A stretch of 64,000 nt of DNA, from the NCBI RefSeq assembly GCF_039994875.1, contig NZ_CP121196.1, positions 5,518,001 through 5,582,000 of the forward strand, given 5' to 3'. Below, piece by piece: positions 25,676-34,279 of this stretch (positions are counted from its first letter, which is position 1; each line of letters begins with the position of its first letter). This stretch comes from Telmatobacter sp. DSM 110680 (GTDB taxonomy: Bacteria > Acidobacteriota > Terriglobia > Terriglobales > Acidobacteriaceae). Under the pieces are notes generated by a model. It made no database searches, was not told the origin of the DNA, and saw nothing but the letters and a program-made list of their open reading frames with translations. The position numbers and the translations under genes were made by a program.

Positions 25676-25933
25676 CTAGTCCGGATGCAGAATCGGATTG
25701 TGTTTCCACTTCTCTGCTTCTGATCCGTAGAGTGCAGCATCTTCAGCGTGGCTCTTGTGAAGAATGCTCCAGTGGGGACGCCATTCCTTGATTCGAGCGC
25801 CTTCAAATGCGGTCGATCCTACTTCCCACCAGCGGCCGGAGCGGACTGGTACCAGTTCTTCACCGGAATAGATGTCGCGAAGCTCGTTGCCTTTCTTGCG
25901 AGATCCGATCATGCCGGGTACGAATGGCAGCAT
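25676..25933 (-). CDS. Small protein of unknown function
   Basis: An 85-residue ORF: a hydrophobic start (MLPFVPGMIGS), then charged sequence with EELVPVRSGRWWEVG and KEWRPHWSILHKS. No family recognised. The frame stays open upstream for about 20 codons and reads GKGAAIGLALMLPF, which together would make a proper membrane or signal segment. AAAGGAG stands 7 bases before an in-frame ATT, so a rare ATT start (near 25951) may be used instead of the ATG at 25933. Duplicated at 54348-54605. Confidence 0.45.
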   Translation of the reverse strand: MLPFVPGMIGSRKKGNELRDIYSGEELVPVRSGRWWEVGSTAFEGARIKEWRPHWSILHKSHAEDAALYGSEAEKWKHNPILHPD

Positions 25934-26091
25934 CAGTGCCAGTCCAATGGCAGCTCCTTTACCGGGTGTACCCAGGTTCTTCCATGTCCAGGATCATAGC
26001 TTTGGTGATCGCTCATATAAGCACATACTTATTATGTAGTTCAAATCCGACGCATCCTTGACAAAGGGGCGCAATCAGGAGTAAGGAGTAT

Positions 26092-26376
26092 ATGAGTATG
26101 ACAATTAACAATCAAGAAGACTTCCACCGGGTGCAGCAGCTGGTCTGGGGCAAGCTGTTCGGAATCTTTATTCAGAAGGGCCGCGAGAAGAGGGGCTGCA
26201 CGGTCGAGGAAGTAGCCCATCTAGCTGGTATGGGGCCATCTGAATGGCTGGCTGTGGAAGCCGGCCGCATTCCAGAGAGTGCGGCACAGTTACGCTTAAT
26301 GGCCGCCGCCCTCCAGTTCAGCAAGGTGCAATTAGCCACGATTATCCAGATCTGCCGGGCTGCCTGGAAGGCATAG
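26092..26376 (+). CDS. Small XRE-like helix-turn-helix protein
   Basis: A 94-residue protein preceded by AGGAGTAAGGAGTAT. Residues 25-85 fit a lambda-repressor-like fold: FIQKGREKRGCTVEEVAHLAGMGPSEWLAVEAGRIP, followed by LRLMAAALQFSKVQL. Such proteins act as DNA-binding regulators of mobile elements. It stands first in the rightward gene set that leads to the serine recombinase and is divergent from the 85-residue ORF. Identical copy at 53905-54189. Confidence 0.7.
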   Translation: MSMTINNQEDFHRVQQLVWGKLFGIFIQKGREKRGCTVEEVAHLAGMGPSEWLAVEAGRIPESAAQLRLMAAALQFSKVQLATIIQICRAAWKA

Positions 26377-26461
26377 CCCTACTCTGCCGCCGGCCTCTGG
26401 ACCAGCCGGGGTACTGGCGACGGGTACTCACAATCCCATATGCTCACCTCAGAGGAAGGAG

Positions 26462-26656
26462 GTGAGACCGATCAAAACCAAGGAAGGAATAGGGTTAAAA
26501 CGCTTGAACGTAAATATTACTGAAGAGCTTCACCGCCGCTTCAAGTCCGCAACCGCAGCGCAAGGCCTCGAGATGACCGATCTGATTCTGGAATGGATCC
26601 AGAAGTATGTCGACAAGAATGGACTTGTCGCTCCGAAGAAGGGACGGCGCGCATGA
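26462..26656 (+). CDS. Ribbon-helix-helix protein (ParG/CopG-like)
   Basis: A 64-residue protein. KRLNVNITEELHRRFKSATAAQGLEMTDLILEWIQKYV is a standard ribbon-helix-helix (MetJ/Arc) domain, most like plasmid ParG and other small antitoxin or partition regulators. The basic N-terminal tail fits ParG, but no ParA-type ATPase is adjacent. The GTG at 26462 follows GAGGAAGGAG closely, so the start may be slightly downstream. Its stop overlaps the recombinase start (ATGA). Identical copy at 53625-53819. Confidence 0.7.
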   Translation: MRPIKTKEGIGLKRLNVNITEELHRRFKSATAAQGLEMTDLILEWIQKYVDKNGLVAPKKGRRA

Positions 26657-27252
26657 AGCGCGCCGCGCTCTACACGCGCGTCAGCAGCTGCGATCAGCAT
26701 CCCGAAACCCAGGTACTGGATCTACGCCAGATGGCGGTTCAGCGCGACTATGAGATCGTTGCCGAGTACACCGACAAGATCAGTGGCACGAAGGCCAAGC
26801 GGCCGGGGCTTGACCAGATGATGGCCGATGCCCGCCGCGGCCGGTTCGACGTCCTCCTGGTCTGGGCTTCGGACAGAATCGCCCGGTCGGTGAAGCACTT
26901 CCTGGATGTGCTCGATGAACTCAATCGGATCGGAGTCGAGTTCGTTAGCTTCCGGGAAAACCTCGACACAGGCGGCCCGCTGGGCCGCGCGATAGTGGTC
27001 ATCATCGGCGCCATCGCTGAGTTGGAACGCTCGCTGATCGTCGAAAGAGTGCGCGCCGGCATGAGGCGCGCTCGGCTCGAAGGCCAACGAATCGGCCGAG
27101 CGCCGCTGGTACTGGACAACCTCGCTATCCGACAAGACCGTCAGCGTGGCCTGAGTCTTCGCCAGATCGCCAAAGGCCACAGCGTCTCGACTGCCACTAT
27201 CCAACGTGAGCTCCGCAAGCATGCTACAACACCAGGAGAGCATGCCGCATGA
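26653..27252 (+). CDS. Serine recombinase (resolvase/invertase family)
   Basis: A 199-residue small serine recombinase. YTRVSS holds the nucleophile (Ser 11); KRPGLDQMMADARRG, VWASDRIARS and GAIAELERSLIVERVRAGM (start of the long E helix) complete the catalytic domain. A C-terminal HTH (SLRQIAKGHSVSTATIQREL, ~165-185) binds DNA. The length and layout match Tn3-type resolvases and Hin/Gin-like invertases. The start at 26653 is set by the 4-base overlap with the ribbon-helix-helix gene; the stop overlaps the next start. Identical copy at 53029-53628 in opposite orientation. Confidence 0.92.
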   Translation: MKRAALYTRVSSCDQHPETQVLDLRQMAVQRDYEIVAEYTDKISGTKAKRPGLDQMMADARRGRFDVLLVWASDRIARSVKHFLDVLDELNRIGVEFVSFRENLDTGGPLGRAIVVIIGAIAELERSLIVERVRAGMRRARLEGQRIGRAPLVLDNLAIRQDRQRGLSLRQIAKGHSVSTATIQRELRKHATTPGEHAA

Positions 27253-27515
27253 TCGAGCAATCAGCAGACTTCATCCCGGTATGGATGCTCCTATCGGCGG
27301 CCTTCGGCTTCATCGCCGGCGAGGCCTACGGCGGCCCGACCCGTCTCCGGAAATATCTTGAGCAGGCCAATGCAGATCTTCGCGATCAACTCCAAAACGC
27401 GCTGTCCCGCACACCAGACCTGCAACATGCAATCGCTCAACAACGCCGCGTCATCAATGACATCCACAGGCGTATCGTTGCTGTGACAAAAGGCCTCGAA
27501 AAACGCGCCTCCTAA
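27249..27515 (+). CDS. Small membrane-anchored coiled-coil protein
   Basis: An 88-residue protein whose start overlaps the recombinase stop by 4 bases. Residues 8-27 (FIPVWMLLSAAFGFIAGEAYG) form one membrane helix. Residues 32-85 are a charged, Gln/Arg-rich coiled coil (LEQANADLRDQLQNAL). No family is recognised; the shape resembles phage spanin-like or Rz-like proteins and element-borne accessory proteins, but this is only a resemblance. Identical copy at 52766-53032. Confidence 0.6.
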   Translation: MIEQSADFIPVWMLLSAAFGFIAGEAYGGPTRLRKYLEQANADLRDQLQNALSRTPDLQHAIAQQRRVINDIHRRIVAVTKGLEKRAS

Positions 27516-27531
27516 ACCCCACAAAACAAAT

Positions 27532-27554
27532 GGCCGGATCTCGTCGATCCGGCC
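27532..27554 (+). terminator. Hairpin after the recombinase operon
   Basis: GGCCGGATC (27532-27540) and GATCCGGCC (27546-27554) form a perfect 9-bp stem with the loop TCGTC, 16 bases after the stop of the small membrane gene. There is no T tract on the plus strand, but reading the minus strand the hairpin is followed by a T-rich stretch. It is probably a terminator and lies 15 bases from the end of the long repeat. Copy at 52727-52749. Confidence 0.6.
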
Positions 27555-27673
27555 GTCTCAAAAGGTATACCTTGAAATACATCTCACGCGTCACGAGGCC
27601 TAAATGGATAACTCGGCGCTTCATCAACAAGCGAGGAGGATTTATGGAGCCGGGTCCCTCCTATCAGAATGTC

Positions 27674-27694
27674 CAACCGAACTAGATAAAGCGC
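27674..27694 (+). repeat. Dispersed ~21-bp repeat upstream of the small fused gene
   Basis: The sequence CAACCGAACT followed by AGATAAAGCGC matches 18 of 21 positions with the minus strand of 45258-45278, and more loosely with 46218-46237. In all three places it lies next to a member of the same small-gene family, and at 27.7 and 46.2 kb it is upstream of the gene in the same orientation. It lies in the 250-bp gap after the long repeat, which is otherwise empty. Confidence 0.5.
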
Positions 27695-27820
27695 ATCAGT
27701 TCACGCGGCCAGGACAAGCTCCGAACAAAACGGCATAGACACAAGACGTCTCAGAGCTTTGACCTGCAGTGATGCACCGCACATCCCGTGACGCCGAATC
27801 GGTGCGACCCTACCTCTACC

Positions 27821-28198
27821 ATGCGGCATTCTTCACCGGTCAACGTCGTACTTGCCTTACGAACGGCCCTCCCCCTCAATTGCAGGAAAGATGCGCTGGC
27901 AACGGAGACGAACCATCATGACTTTAGCCGGCTTCTCAGTAACCGTCTCGTGGGGCTGGATGCTGCCTTGCGTCGAACCGCTAAGTTGGGGCGCGAGGCG
28001 GACGATCGTTCCACCATGCAATCCATCAACGATCTGATTCAGGATTACCTCGCGGCACTTCGCATCCTCGACTTCGAAGGATCGTCCGTTCTCGGCTCCG
28101 ATTTCACGGTTGCATACCGTCGACTACTCCTCGCGCGCATCGCCGAACTCATTGACGCAGTCGGTCATCGTTCTAGGGCTCCTCGTTCCGAATCTTAG
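27821..28198 (+). CDS. Small-gene family A, fused form
   Basis: About 125 residues (an upstream GTG or other start could add up to 11). It is homologous to two separate adjacent genes at 45.9-46.1 kb: residues ~38-60 (SRLLSNRLVGLDAALRR) match the end of the 46126-45935 gene, and residues ~70-110 (LIQDYLAALRILDFE, VAYRRLLLARI) match the 45938-45744 gene. So the two proteins are one polypeptide here. The function is unknown; the helical, charged sequence suggests a small cytoplasmic protein. It sits directly beside the inverted repeat. Confidence 0.6.
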   Translation: MRHSSPVNVVLALRTALPLNCRKDALATETNHHDFSRLLSNRLVGLDAALRRTAKLGREADDRSTMQSINDLIQDYLAALRILDFEGSSVLGSDFTVAYRRLLLARIAELIDAVGHRSRAPRSES

Positions 28199-28348
28199 CG
28201 GAACTACGACGTAGAATCGCGCAGGTGGACGTAGATTGGGGGTCTGGGCAGCCGACGCACGGTGCGACGGCCACCAGAACAAGGTGGAAACTATGCCGAT
28301 CGTGGAAACTGAAGTTGAAAGCCAGCAGCGCAGGGGGCACTCTTCGTC

Positions 28349-28543
28349 ATGGGCATGCGGACAGAACTGGCTTTCACTTATGACGCGCAAATGCACCCGG
28401 TTTTTGCGAGATGCACCCGCTGCGGCGAGGAGATGCCACCGCCCGTTCCAAACTTAGATGATCGAGCGGATATCATCTTCTGGTTCTCCGCACGCTACGT
28501 TGAGCACATCCAGCTCAAACATCTAGGCGCGGCTGGCCCGTGA
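28349..28543 (+). CDS. Small zinc-ribbon-like protein
   Basis: A 64-residue ORF with ARCTRCGEEMPPP, a single CxxC pair, and a C-terminal amphipathic part with two His (YVEHIQLKH) that could complete a zinc site. No family is recognised. The start is uncertain: ATG codons at 28349 and 28355 are both open and no strong ribosome site is seen. The composition looks coding and the gene is flanked by real genes on the same strand. Confidence 0.45.
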   Translation: MGMRTELAFTYDAQMHPVFARCTRCGEEMPPPVPNLDDRADIIFWFSARYVEHIQLKHLGAAGP

Positions 28544-28654
28544 CTTTCGATCTCCACCCTTTGTGACCTAACTTTTATGCAAAGGTCATGCGACGGCTCG
28601 TCGCGGGAGTATGATGATGCCGTCACGGCCCAATGAATGGTTGGAGGATCGTCT

Positions 28655-30322
28655 ATGCGGAAGCGAATTCTGGTGATCGTAGGTAGTGTTGTCGGCGTCC
28701 TGGTGATCATTGCACTCATTTTGCCCTTCGTCATTAACGCGAATCGCTTCAAGCCTGAGCTCGAATCACAATTGAGCAGTGCTTTGGGGCGACCGACAAC
28801 CATCGGGAATATAGAGCTTGCCTTGTTTTCAGGGGGTGTCCGCGCAGATGATTTCGTCATTGCTGATGATCCAGCTTTTAGCCACTCACCGTTCGTAACA
28901 GCAAAGCGCGTGAACGTGGGCGTGGATTTGATGTCGTTGATCTTCTCGAAGAAACTCGAGGTCAAATCGTTCACTCTTACCGAGCCGCAGGTATCGCTGA
29001 TTCGGTCGCGAGCCGGTGATTGGAACTTTTCGACGTTGGGTAACAGTTCCTCGTCACAAAGCGCCGGTGGCAAGTCTTCAGCGACAAGCGACTCGTCAGT
29101 GCCCGCCATCTCCGTCGATAAGTTGACGGTCTCAAACGGCGTCGTGATCCTGGGCACGCTTAGCACTCCTGGCAAGATTCACACCTACCAGAATGTCGAA
29201 CTCGAAGCTTCAAACCTTTCCTATGCTTCGCAGTTTCCTTTTACATTGACGCTCAAAACGCCTGGGAACGGCTCGATGAAACTGGACGGCAAGGCCGGCC
29301 CGATTAATGTGACGAACACCATTCTGACGCCCCTTAGCGCCAAGCTGAACATTCAGAAACTCGACTTGGCCTTGACAGGTTTCGTGGATCCGTCGACTGG
29401 CATCGCCGGGATCGTCGACCTCGACGGAGACCTCACATCTGACGGCGCATCAGCAAAACTAAACGGCTCATTGAATGGGCAGAAACTGAAATTCACAGCG
29501 GGCGGATCACCGGCAACTGTGCCAATCTCGATTGACTATGCCACGACCTACTTTCTCAAAAACGGCATGGGTAATCTGACGAAAGGCGATATACACGTTG
29601 GGAAAGCACTCGCACAGTTGAGCGGCGACTACAACACGTCAGAAGCGGAAACAACTCTGCAGATGAAATTGCTTGGTCAGGGCATGCCGGTACCCGATCT
29701 TGAAGGAGCGCTTCCAGCAGCCGGAATTGCACTCCCGTCTGGCGCTTCGCTGAAGTCCGGATCCCTCGATCTGAACCTCGCGATCAACGGATCCGTGGAT
29801 AAGCTTGTCATCACCGGTCCGGTTAACCTGTCGAACGCGAAGCTGGCTGGATTTGACCTCAAATCAAAGCTCGGAGCTCTGTCTTCCTTCACTGCTCTCG
29901 GCAAAGCAGGCAGTGGCTCGGACACCGTAGTCCGCTCGCTCCATGCGGATCTTCGCCAGGATCCGGGCGGAACACACGCCGCAAATCTCAAGATCGTAGT
30001 GGAGTCAATCGGCACGATCGCCGGAGACGCCAACTTGAGCGCCTCTCAACAACTCGATTGCAAAATGACGGCCAATCTCTCGGGCGCGTTGGGAGTGGTG
30101 GCCGCTCCGGTCGCTCTTCTCGGCAAAGGCAAATCGGGTGGCGGTATCCCGTTCAGCATAACGGGAACAGCTTCAAACCCAATCTTCAGGCCCGATTTGG
30201 GTTCCGAGGTGGGGAATCTGGCCAAAGGCCTGGGAGGGCTGGGTAGTGCAACGGGCAAGGGTGTGGCCGGTTCCGCAAAAGGTCTCCTCGGAGGAGTGCT
30301 CGGCAAGAAGAAATCCAACTAA
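28655..30322 (+). CDS. AsmA family protein
   Basis: A 555-residue envelope protein. One N-terminal membrane helix (ILVIVGSVVGVLVIIALILPFVI) is followed by NRFKPELESQLSSALGRPTTIGNIELALFSGG, the conserved AsmA start. A long beta-rich repeat region and a Gly-rich tail (KGLGGLGSATGKGVAGS) complete it. AsmA-like proteins span the periplasm and are involved in lipid transport to, or assembly of, the outer membrane. GGAGG lies 9 bases before the ATG at 28655. Single gene. Confidence 0.85.
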   Translation: MRKRILVIVGSVVGVLVIIALILPFVINANRFKPELESQLSSALGRPTTIGNIELALFSGGVRADDFVIADDPAFSHSPFVTAKRVNVGVDLMSLIFSKKLEVKSFTLTEPQVSLIRSRAGDWNFSTLGNSSSSQSAGGKSSATSDSSVPAISVDKLTVSNGVVILGTLSTPGKIHTYQNVELEASNLSYASQFPFTLTLKTPGNGSMKLDGKAGPINVTNTILTPLSAKLNIQKLDLALTGFVDPSTGIAGIVDLDGDLTSDGASAKLNGSLNGQKLKFTAGGSPATVPISIDYATTYFLKNGMGNLTKGDIHVGKALAQLSGDYNTSEAETTLQMKLLGQGMPVPDLEGALPAAGIALPSGASLKSGSLDLNLAINGSVDKLVITGPVNLSNAKLAGFDLKSKLGALSSFTALGKAGSGSDTVVRSLHADLRQDPGGTHAANLKIVVESIGTIAGDANLSASQQLDCKMTANLSGALGVVAAPVALLGKGKSGGGIPFSITGTASNPIFRPDLGSEVGNLAKGLGGLGSATGKGVAGSAKGLLGGVLGKKKSN

Positions 30323-30367
30323 ACGCTCGCCCGTCCACTACTTCAGTGTCTTAGCAAAAAACCAACA

Positions 30368-30387
30368 GGAGTGATTCTCATCACTCC
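30368..30387. promoter_or_regulatory. GTGA-N6-TCAC palindrome
   Basis: GGAGTGATTCTCATCACTCC is a perfect 8-bp inverted repeat around four bases. The core is GTGA-N6-TCAC, the layout of CRP/FNR-family operators. It lies between asmA and the 97-residue gene, 74 bases before the latter's start, which suits an activator or repressor site. The same core also occurs upstream of the integrase and beside the small genes at 43.7, 45.7 and 46.2 kb. Confidence 0.5.
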
Positions 30388-30460
30388 GTCTATGTGTATG
30401 ATCCTCTAGGATCTTTGAGCATCAGGAGATGCTCGCCAAACTCGAGCGGCAATAGATAAA

Positions 30461-30754
30461 ATGCGTTGGTCTTGGTTCAGAGCGAAACAACGCAAGTTGC
30501 CGATCATGGCGACTTGCCCCAGAAACTGTATCGATCTTGAGGCGGACGATATCGTGATCGTTTCAGTGGAAACGGTCATGGAGAATCTCCAAATCGCTGG
30601 ACACCTACGGATGCAGCCCGCAACCAAATTACTTCATTGTCGACATTGCGGGTGTGTGTGGCAGAGAACGTTCAATGCCGACTCTTTTAAATTCCGCGAC
30701 GAGGTCCTGGGAACATTTAAAAACACGAATGCCGGAAGTGGGCAGCAGCGTTAG
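30461..30754 (+). CDS. Small Cys/His protein of unknown function
   Basis: A 97-residue ORF. It includes CPRNCIDLEADD and a single HCRHCGCVWQR cluster that could hold a metal. No family recognised. The in-frame ATG at 30506 is an alternative start. It is downstream of the palindrome at 30368 and convergent with the universal stress protein gene. Coding status is probable but not certain. Confidence 0.4.
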   Translation: MRWSWFRAKQRKLPIMATCPRNCIDLEADDIVIVSVETVMENLQIAGHLRMQPATKLLHCRHCGCVWQRTFNADSFKFRDEVLGTFKNTNAGSGQQR

Positions 30755-30793
30755 ACATCTCTGTCCCAGTTTCTTGTTTTCCAGCTCCGCCCG

Positions 30794-31228
30794 TTAGACT
30801 GCCAAAATGCTGCATTGGATCCTTTCCGCAACGTTATGCACGGTACCGCCCCAAATGCGCGAGACTGCGCCGGAGTGGTGGCGTCGGCCGATCACCAGAA
30901 GGTCTGCGCCCCAGTCTGCGATCTGATCGACAATGGCCTGCACTTCTTCGCCTTCGACAATTATTCCCTCAACAGCGATACCGTGCTCTTCCGCGTGTTT
31001 TATCCCCTTGCTTTGTAAGTCTTTGTAAAACGCATTACGTTCTTCGAGTAGCGCCTGGCGCGCTCCAGGCAACTCAGAGTCCATAAACGCTGCATAGACA
31101 GGGAGGGGCTCACTTACGGTCAAGAGTCGCAGGTCCGCCTTCAACTCTTTTGCCAGCTCAACCGCGCTCGACAGTGCGCGCTTCGCTGCTGCCGATTCAT
31201 CGAAGGCGATCATGATTTTCTTGTACAC
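30794..31228 (-). CDS. Universal stress protein (UspA family)
   Basis: A 144-residue UspA-fold protein. KKIMIAFDESAAAKRALSSAVELA opens the Rossmann-like fold; ADLLVIGRRHHSGAVSRIWGGTVHNVAERIQCSILAV is the ATP-binding end (G-2x-G-9x-G(S/T) pattern). The GTG at 31228 is chosen because GGAGGG stands 7 bases upstream; the ATG at 31243 falls on the ribosome site itself. Likely role: stress protection in the cytoplasm, triggered by starvation or membrane stress. It is divergent from the ester-cyclase-like gene. Confidence 0.9.
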   Translation of the reverse strand: MYKKIMIAFDESAAAKRALSSAVELAKELKADLRLLTVSEPLPVYAAFMDSELPGARQALLEERNAFYKDLQSKGIKHAEEHGIAVEGIIVEGEEVQAIVDQIADWGADLLVIGRRHHSGAVSRIWGGTVHNVAERIQCSILAV

Positions 31229-31550
31229 TCGATTTCCCTCCATGGACTGCAAGGAAATCAGTGTAGCGCAAAGAAGTTGATGTTCTGACCACGTTGGATC
31301 GGGAGCCTTCGACGGGTGGGAAGGCCGCAAATGCATATCTCTTTACTCGCTCCTCTTCAAAGCTCATTTCGAATCCCTGCTCGTCTAGCTCCCTTGCGCC
31401 CCGATCCGAGCCTGAGTATAGTCGCACCATTCCGGACGAGGTCCGGCTGCGGTTTTGCTATCGCTGCCAATCGTTGCCCGATGAGATAGCACGGGGACTG
31501 CTCGTCTTAGCCCATAGTGAGTGTGATCAGCATTGCCGTTGGAGGTTCCC

Positions 31551-31994
31551 ATGTCAGAAACAAACAGGTTGAGCAACATCGAACTCATGCGTACACTCGA
31601 TAACGCATGGAACGCGCAAGATTGGGATACGTTTGAAAAGAGGCATACCGCGGACACTGTTGTATTTTGGCCGGGCCAAGTAGAGCCTACCCGCGGCCGC
31701 CACAATCACAAGGCGGAGTCGGTCGAGTTCTTCAAGACGTTTCCCGACAACCATCTAATCAATAATCCCTATAAAGTTGAGATTGCTCAGGGTGATTGGA
31801 CCTGCACGGTTGCGGAATTTACGGGCACGATGCGCGGTCCGATGAAGGGTGCCGATGGGAAGATGATCGCGCCGACCAACAAGAAATTCCATATAGAGTT
31901 CTGCACCGTCGCGCATTGGAAGGACGGCGAGATCGTAGAAGAGAAGCTCTTCTACGACCTAATCGGATTGTTGAAACAGATTGGTGTTATGTGA
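31551..31994 (+). CDS. SnoaL-like / ester cyclase family protein
   Basis: A 147-residue NTF2-fold protein. RTLDNAWNAQDWDTFEKRHTADTVVFWPG is typical of the SnoaL-like ester cyclase group, and IAPTNKKFHIEFCTVAHWKDGEIVEEKLFYD is the conserved second half. GGAGG lies 5 bases before the ATG at 31551. The enzymes in this fold are diverse and the substrate is unknown. The next gene to the right is the convergent dioxygenase. Confidence 0.8.
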   Translation: MSETNRLSNIELMRTLDNAWNAQDWDTFEKRHTADTVVFWPGQVEPTRGRHNHKAESVEFFKTFPDNHLINNPYKVEIAQGDWTCTVAEFTGTMRGPMKGADGKMIAPTNKKFHIEFCTVAHWKDGEIVEEKLFYDLIGLLKQIGVM

Positions 31995-32078
31995 GGTCAG
32001 CGGCGCTGTGCCGACAAAACCTGTTGCCCCCAAAAGCTTCATTGAGTGTTTCTACGTCAGGCTGACAACAGGACGTTG

Positions 32079-32857
32079 CTACCCCACCTGTACAGTCAGC
32101 ATGGAAATCGATCCACCATCGACCCCTTCGATTGGGAACGTAACCGTCTCTCGCTCTTGCCGTGTGGCGAGCACATAAAGCATGGGCAGGTAATGATCCG
32201 GGGTCGGAATCGAGAGGAGGGCTTCCGGCCCTAGCGTTTCATATTCAATCAGAGGTTTGTATTCGCCGGCCACCATCATCTGTTTCGCATCATTCTCGAA
32301 GCGAACAGCCCAGTCGTATGGATCTGGCAGATGGCGTCCCCAGGCATAGGCATGGAGATTGTGCACCAGGTTCCCACTGCCAAGAATGAGTACGCCATCC
32401 TCACGCAAGGGAGCCAGTTTTCTGCCAATCTCAAAATGGAATGACGCCGATTTGCTTTCATCGATGCTCAGCTGGACGACCGGAATATCTGCATTCGGAT
32501 ATACGTGTCGAAGCACCGACCACGTCCCATGATCGAGCCCCCAGGAGTTGTCGAGCCTGACCTCCAGCGGCGCGAGCAAATGTTGTACTTTGCGAGCCAG
32601 CGCCGGATCACCCGGTGCAGGATACTGAACCTGAAACAGTTCTCGGGGAAATCACCGAAATCGTGGATGGTCCTCGGTGAAGTAGAGATTGTCACACCGG
32701 TTTCCGGAACAAACCAATGCGCGGAAATGGACAAAATAGCTCTGGGTTTCGACGTTGTCTCACCGATTTGAGTCCATGCTTCCGTGTAGGCATTATTCAT
32801 GACGGCATTCATCGGATTGCCGTGACCAAAAAAGATTGCGGGGAGTATCTTTGCCAT
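32079..32857 (-). pseudogene. Extradiol aromatic dioxygenase (YgiD/DODA class), frameshifted
   Basis: The N-terminal part (32857 to about 32643) reads AIFFGHGNPMN, ILSISAHWFVPETGV and IHDFGDFPEN; the remainder (from ~32640 to 32079) reads in another frame as LLAPLEVRLDNSWGLDHGTWSVL and so on to the end. Both are the LigB-type YgiD family in normal order, and the metal-site His residues are kept. The break is at the Phe-Pro-Glu codons: one base is missing from the expected GAG-GAA-CTG. The rest of the gene is undamaged, so this is either a very recent mutation or a sequence error. Confidence 0.85.
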
Positions 32858-33017
32858 GTTGAAGCACCTCGCTTCTTTGATTTCCGACCGTGATGTCGGG
32901 GCAGCTGAATCGTTCGTCGCTGAACAAACAATACTTCAAGAGCGATCGGGCAAACTCGTAACGACAATCTTGCCTCGCGGCAGCAATTATAGTGAACGAA
33001 GCATTTAGGAGGTTCGC

Positions 33018-34279
33018 GTGACGCATTTGGAACAGCTAAGTGAGATCCTGGTAAGTCTCGACGCGATGCTTACGGAACTGGAAGCCATCTACAAAGACAT
33101 CCACGCTCACCCCGAGTTGTCGATGCAGGAGACGCGAACGGCTGGAATCGCGGCGAATCATCTCAAGGCCAACGGCTTTGAGGTCACCGCTGATATCGGC
33201 AAAACGGAGTCGTCGGTATACTGCGCAACGGGGATGGCCCCACCGTAATGCTGCGCGCTGACATGGATGCCTTGCCCATCAAGGAAGCAACCGGCCTTTC
33301 CTACGCCAGTACCGTTACGGGGACAGGCCCTGATGGCAAGCCCACATCCGTGGCGCACTCCTGCGGCCATGACATGCATGTGGCCTGCTTGATGGGAGCG
33401 GCGTCGCTGTTTGCCAGAAGCCGCGATAGCTGGCACGGAACGCTCATGGCAGTTTTTCAACCAGGAGAGGAAACGGCACAGGGCGCGCAGGCAATGATAG
33501 ACGACGGACTCTTCAAGCGATTCCCGAAGCCCGATGTCGTGCTTGGCCAGCATGTCATGAGTTTGCCGTCCGGGCATCTCGATTGGCGCAAAGGAGTTGT
33601 CACATCCTCTGCTGACAGCATGCAGATTCGAATGTTCGGGCGTGGCGCGCATGGCTCAATGCCCGAGGCCAGCATCGATCCCGTCGTCCTGGCTGCCTCG
33701 ACCGTAATGAGGCTGCAAACGATTGTTTCCCGGGAAGTCGCGCCTACCGATTCCGCTGTGGTGACAATTGGGGTTCTGCAGGCTGGCACAAAGGAGAACG
33801 TTATTCCTGACGAAGCCATCATCAAATTGAATGTGCGCACCTTCGATGAGGGGGTCCGTAAGCATGTCCTTGCAGCCATTGAACGGATTGTCAACGCGGA
33901 GGCGGCAGCGGCAGGCGCGCCGAAGCCACCAGAGATCACGCCATTGGACAGATATTCATCAGTAACTAACGATTCCGATGCAACGGAGAAGGTTGTTCAG
34001 GCATTCCGTCAGAACTTTCCTGACGGCTCCATAGAAGAAACGAGACCCACGATGGCGAGCGAAGACTTCGGATGTTTTGGAGCGGAGTGGGACGCTCCAG
34101 CGGTGTACTGGTTCTTTGGTGGAGACGATCCTGAGACATATGCCAAGGCCAAGAAAAACGGCACGATCAGTTCGCTCCCGACCAATCACAATCCGCGCTT
34201 TGCGCCAGTCATCCATCCCACTTTGGAGACAGGTGTGAAGGCTTTGGTGGTCGGGGCCTGCGCGTGGCTAGCCTCGTGA
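33018..34279 (+). pseudogene. M20 family amidohydrolase, frameshifted
   Basis: The first 60 residues (YKDIHAHPELSMQETRTA, then NHLKANGFEVTADIGKT) are in one frame; the rest from about 33208 (VMLRADMDALPIKE, HSCGHDMHVACLMGA, FQPGEETAQGAQAMIDDG, TMASEDFGCF) is in another. The shift lies at ~33205, where ACGGAGT should read ACGGGAGT, one G short. Otherwise it is a complete member of the peptidase M20/IAA-amino-acid hydrolase family with intact metal ligands. It lies next to the dioxygenase, which has a similar one-base loss. GGAGG precedes the first ATG/GTG. Confidence 0.85.

Larger units (their letters stand above)
25077..27569 (+). repeat. Long inverted repeat, copy 1 (2493 bp)
   Basis: Every base x here corresponds to base 80281 minus x in 52712-55204 on the opposite strand, and all reading frames in both copies give the same proteins, so the copies are essentially identical. 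The similarity stops abruptly at 25077, inside the 285-residue gene, and at 27569, 15 bases after a hairpin. The repeat carries the 5' part of that gene, its upstream region, an 85-residue ORF, an HTH gene, a ribbon-helix-helix gene, a serine recombinase and a small membrane gene. The copies are separated by 25142 bp. Confidence 0.95.
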
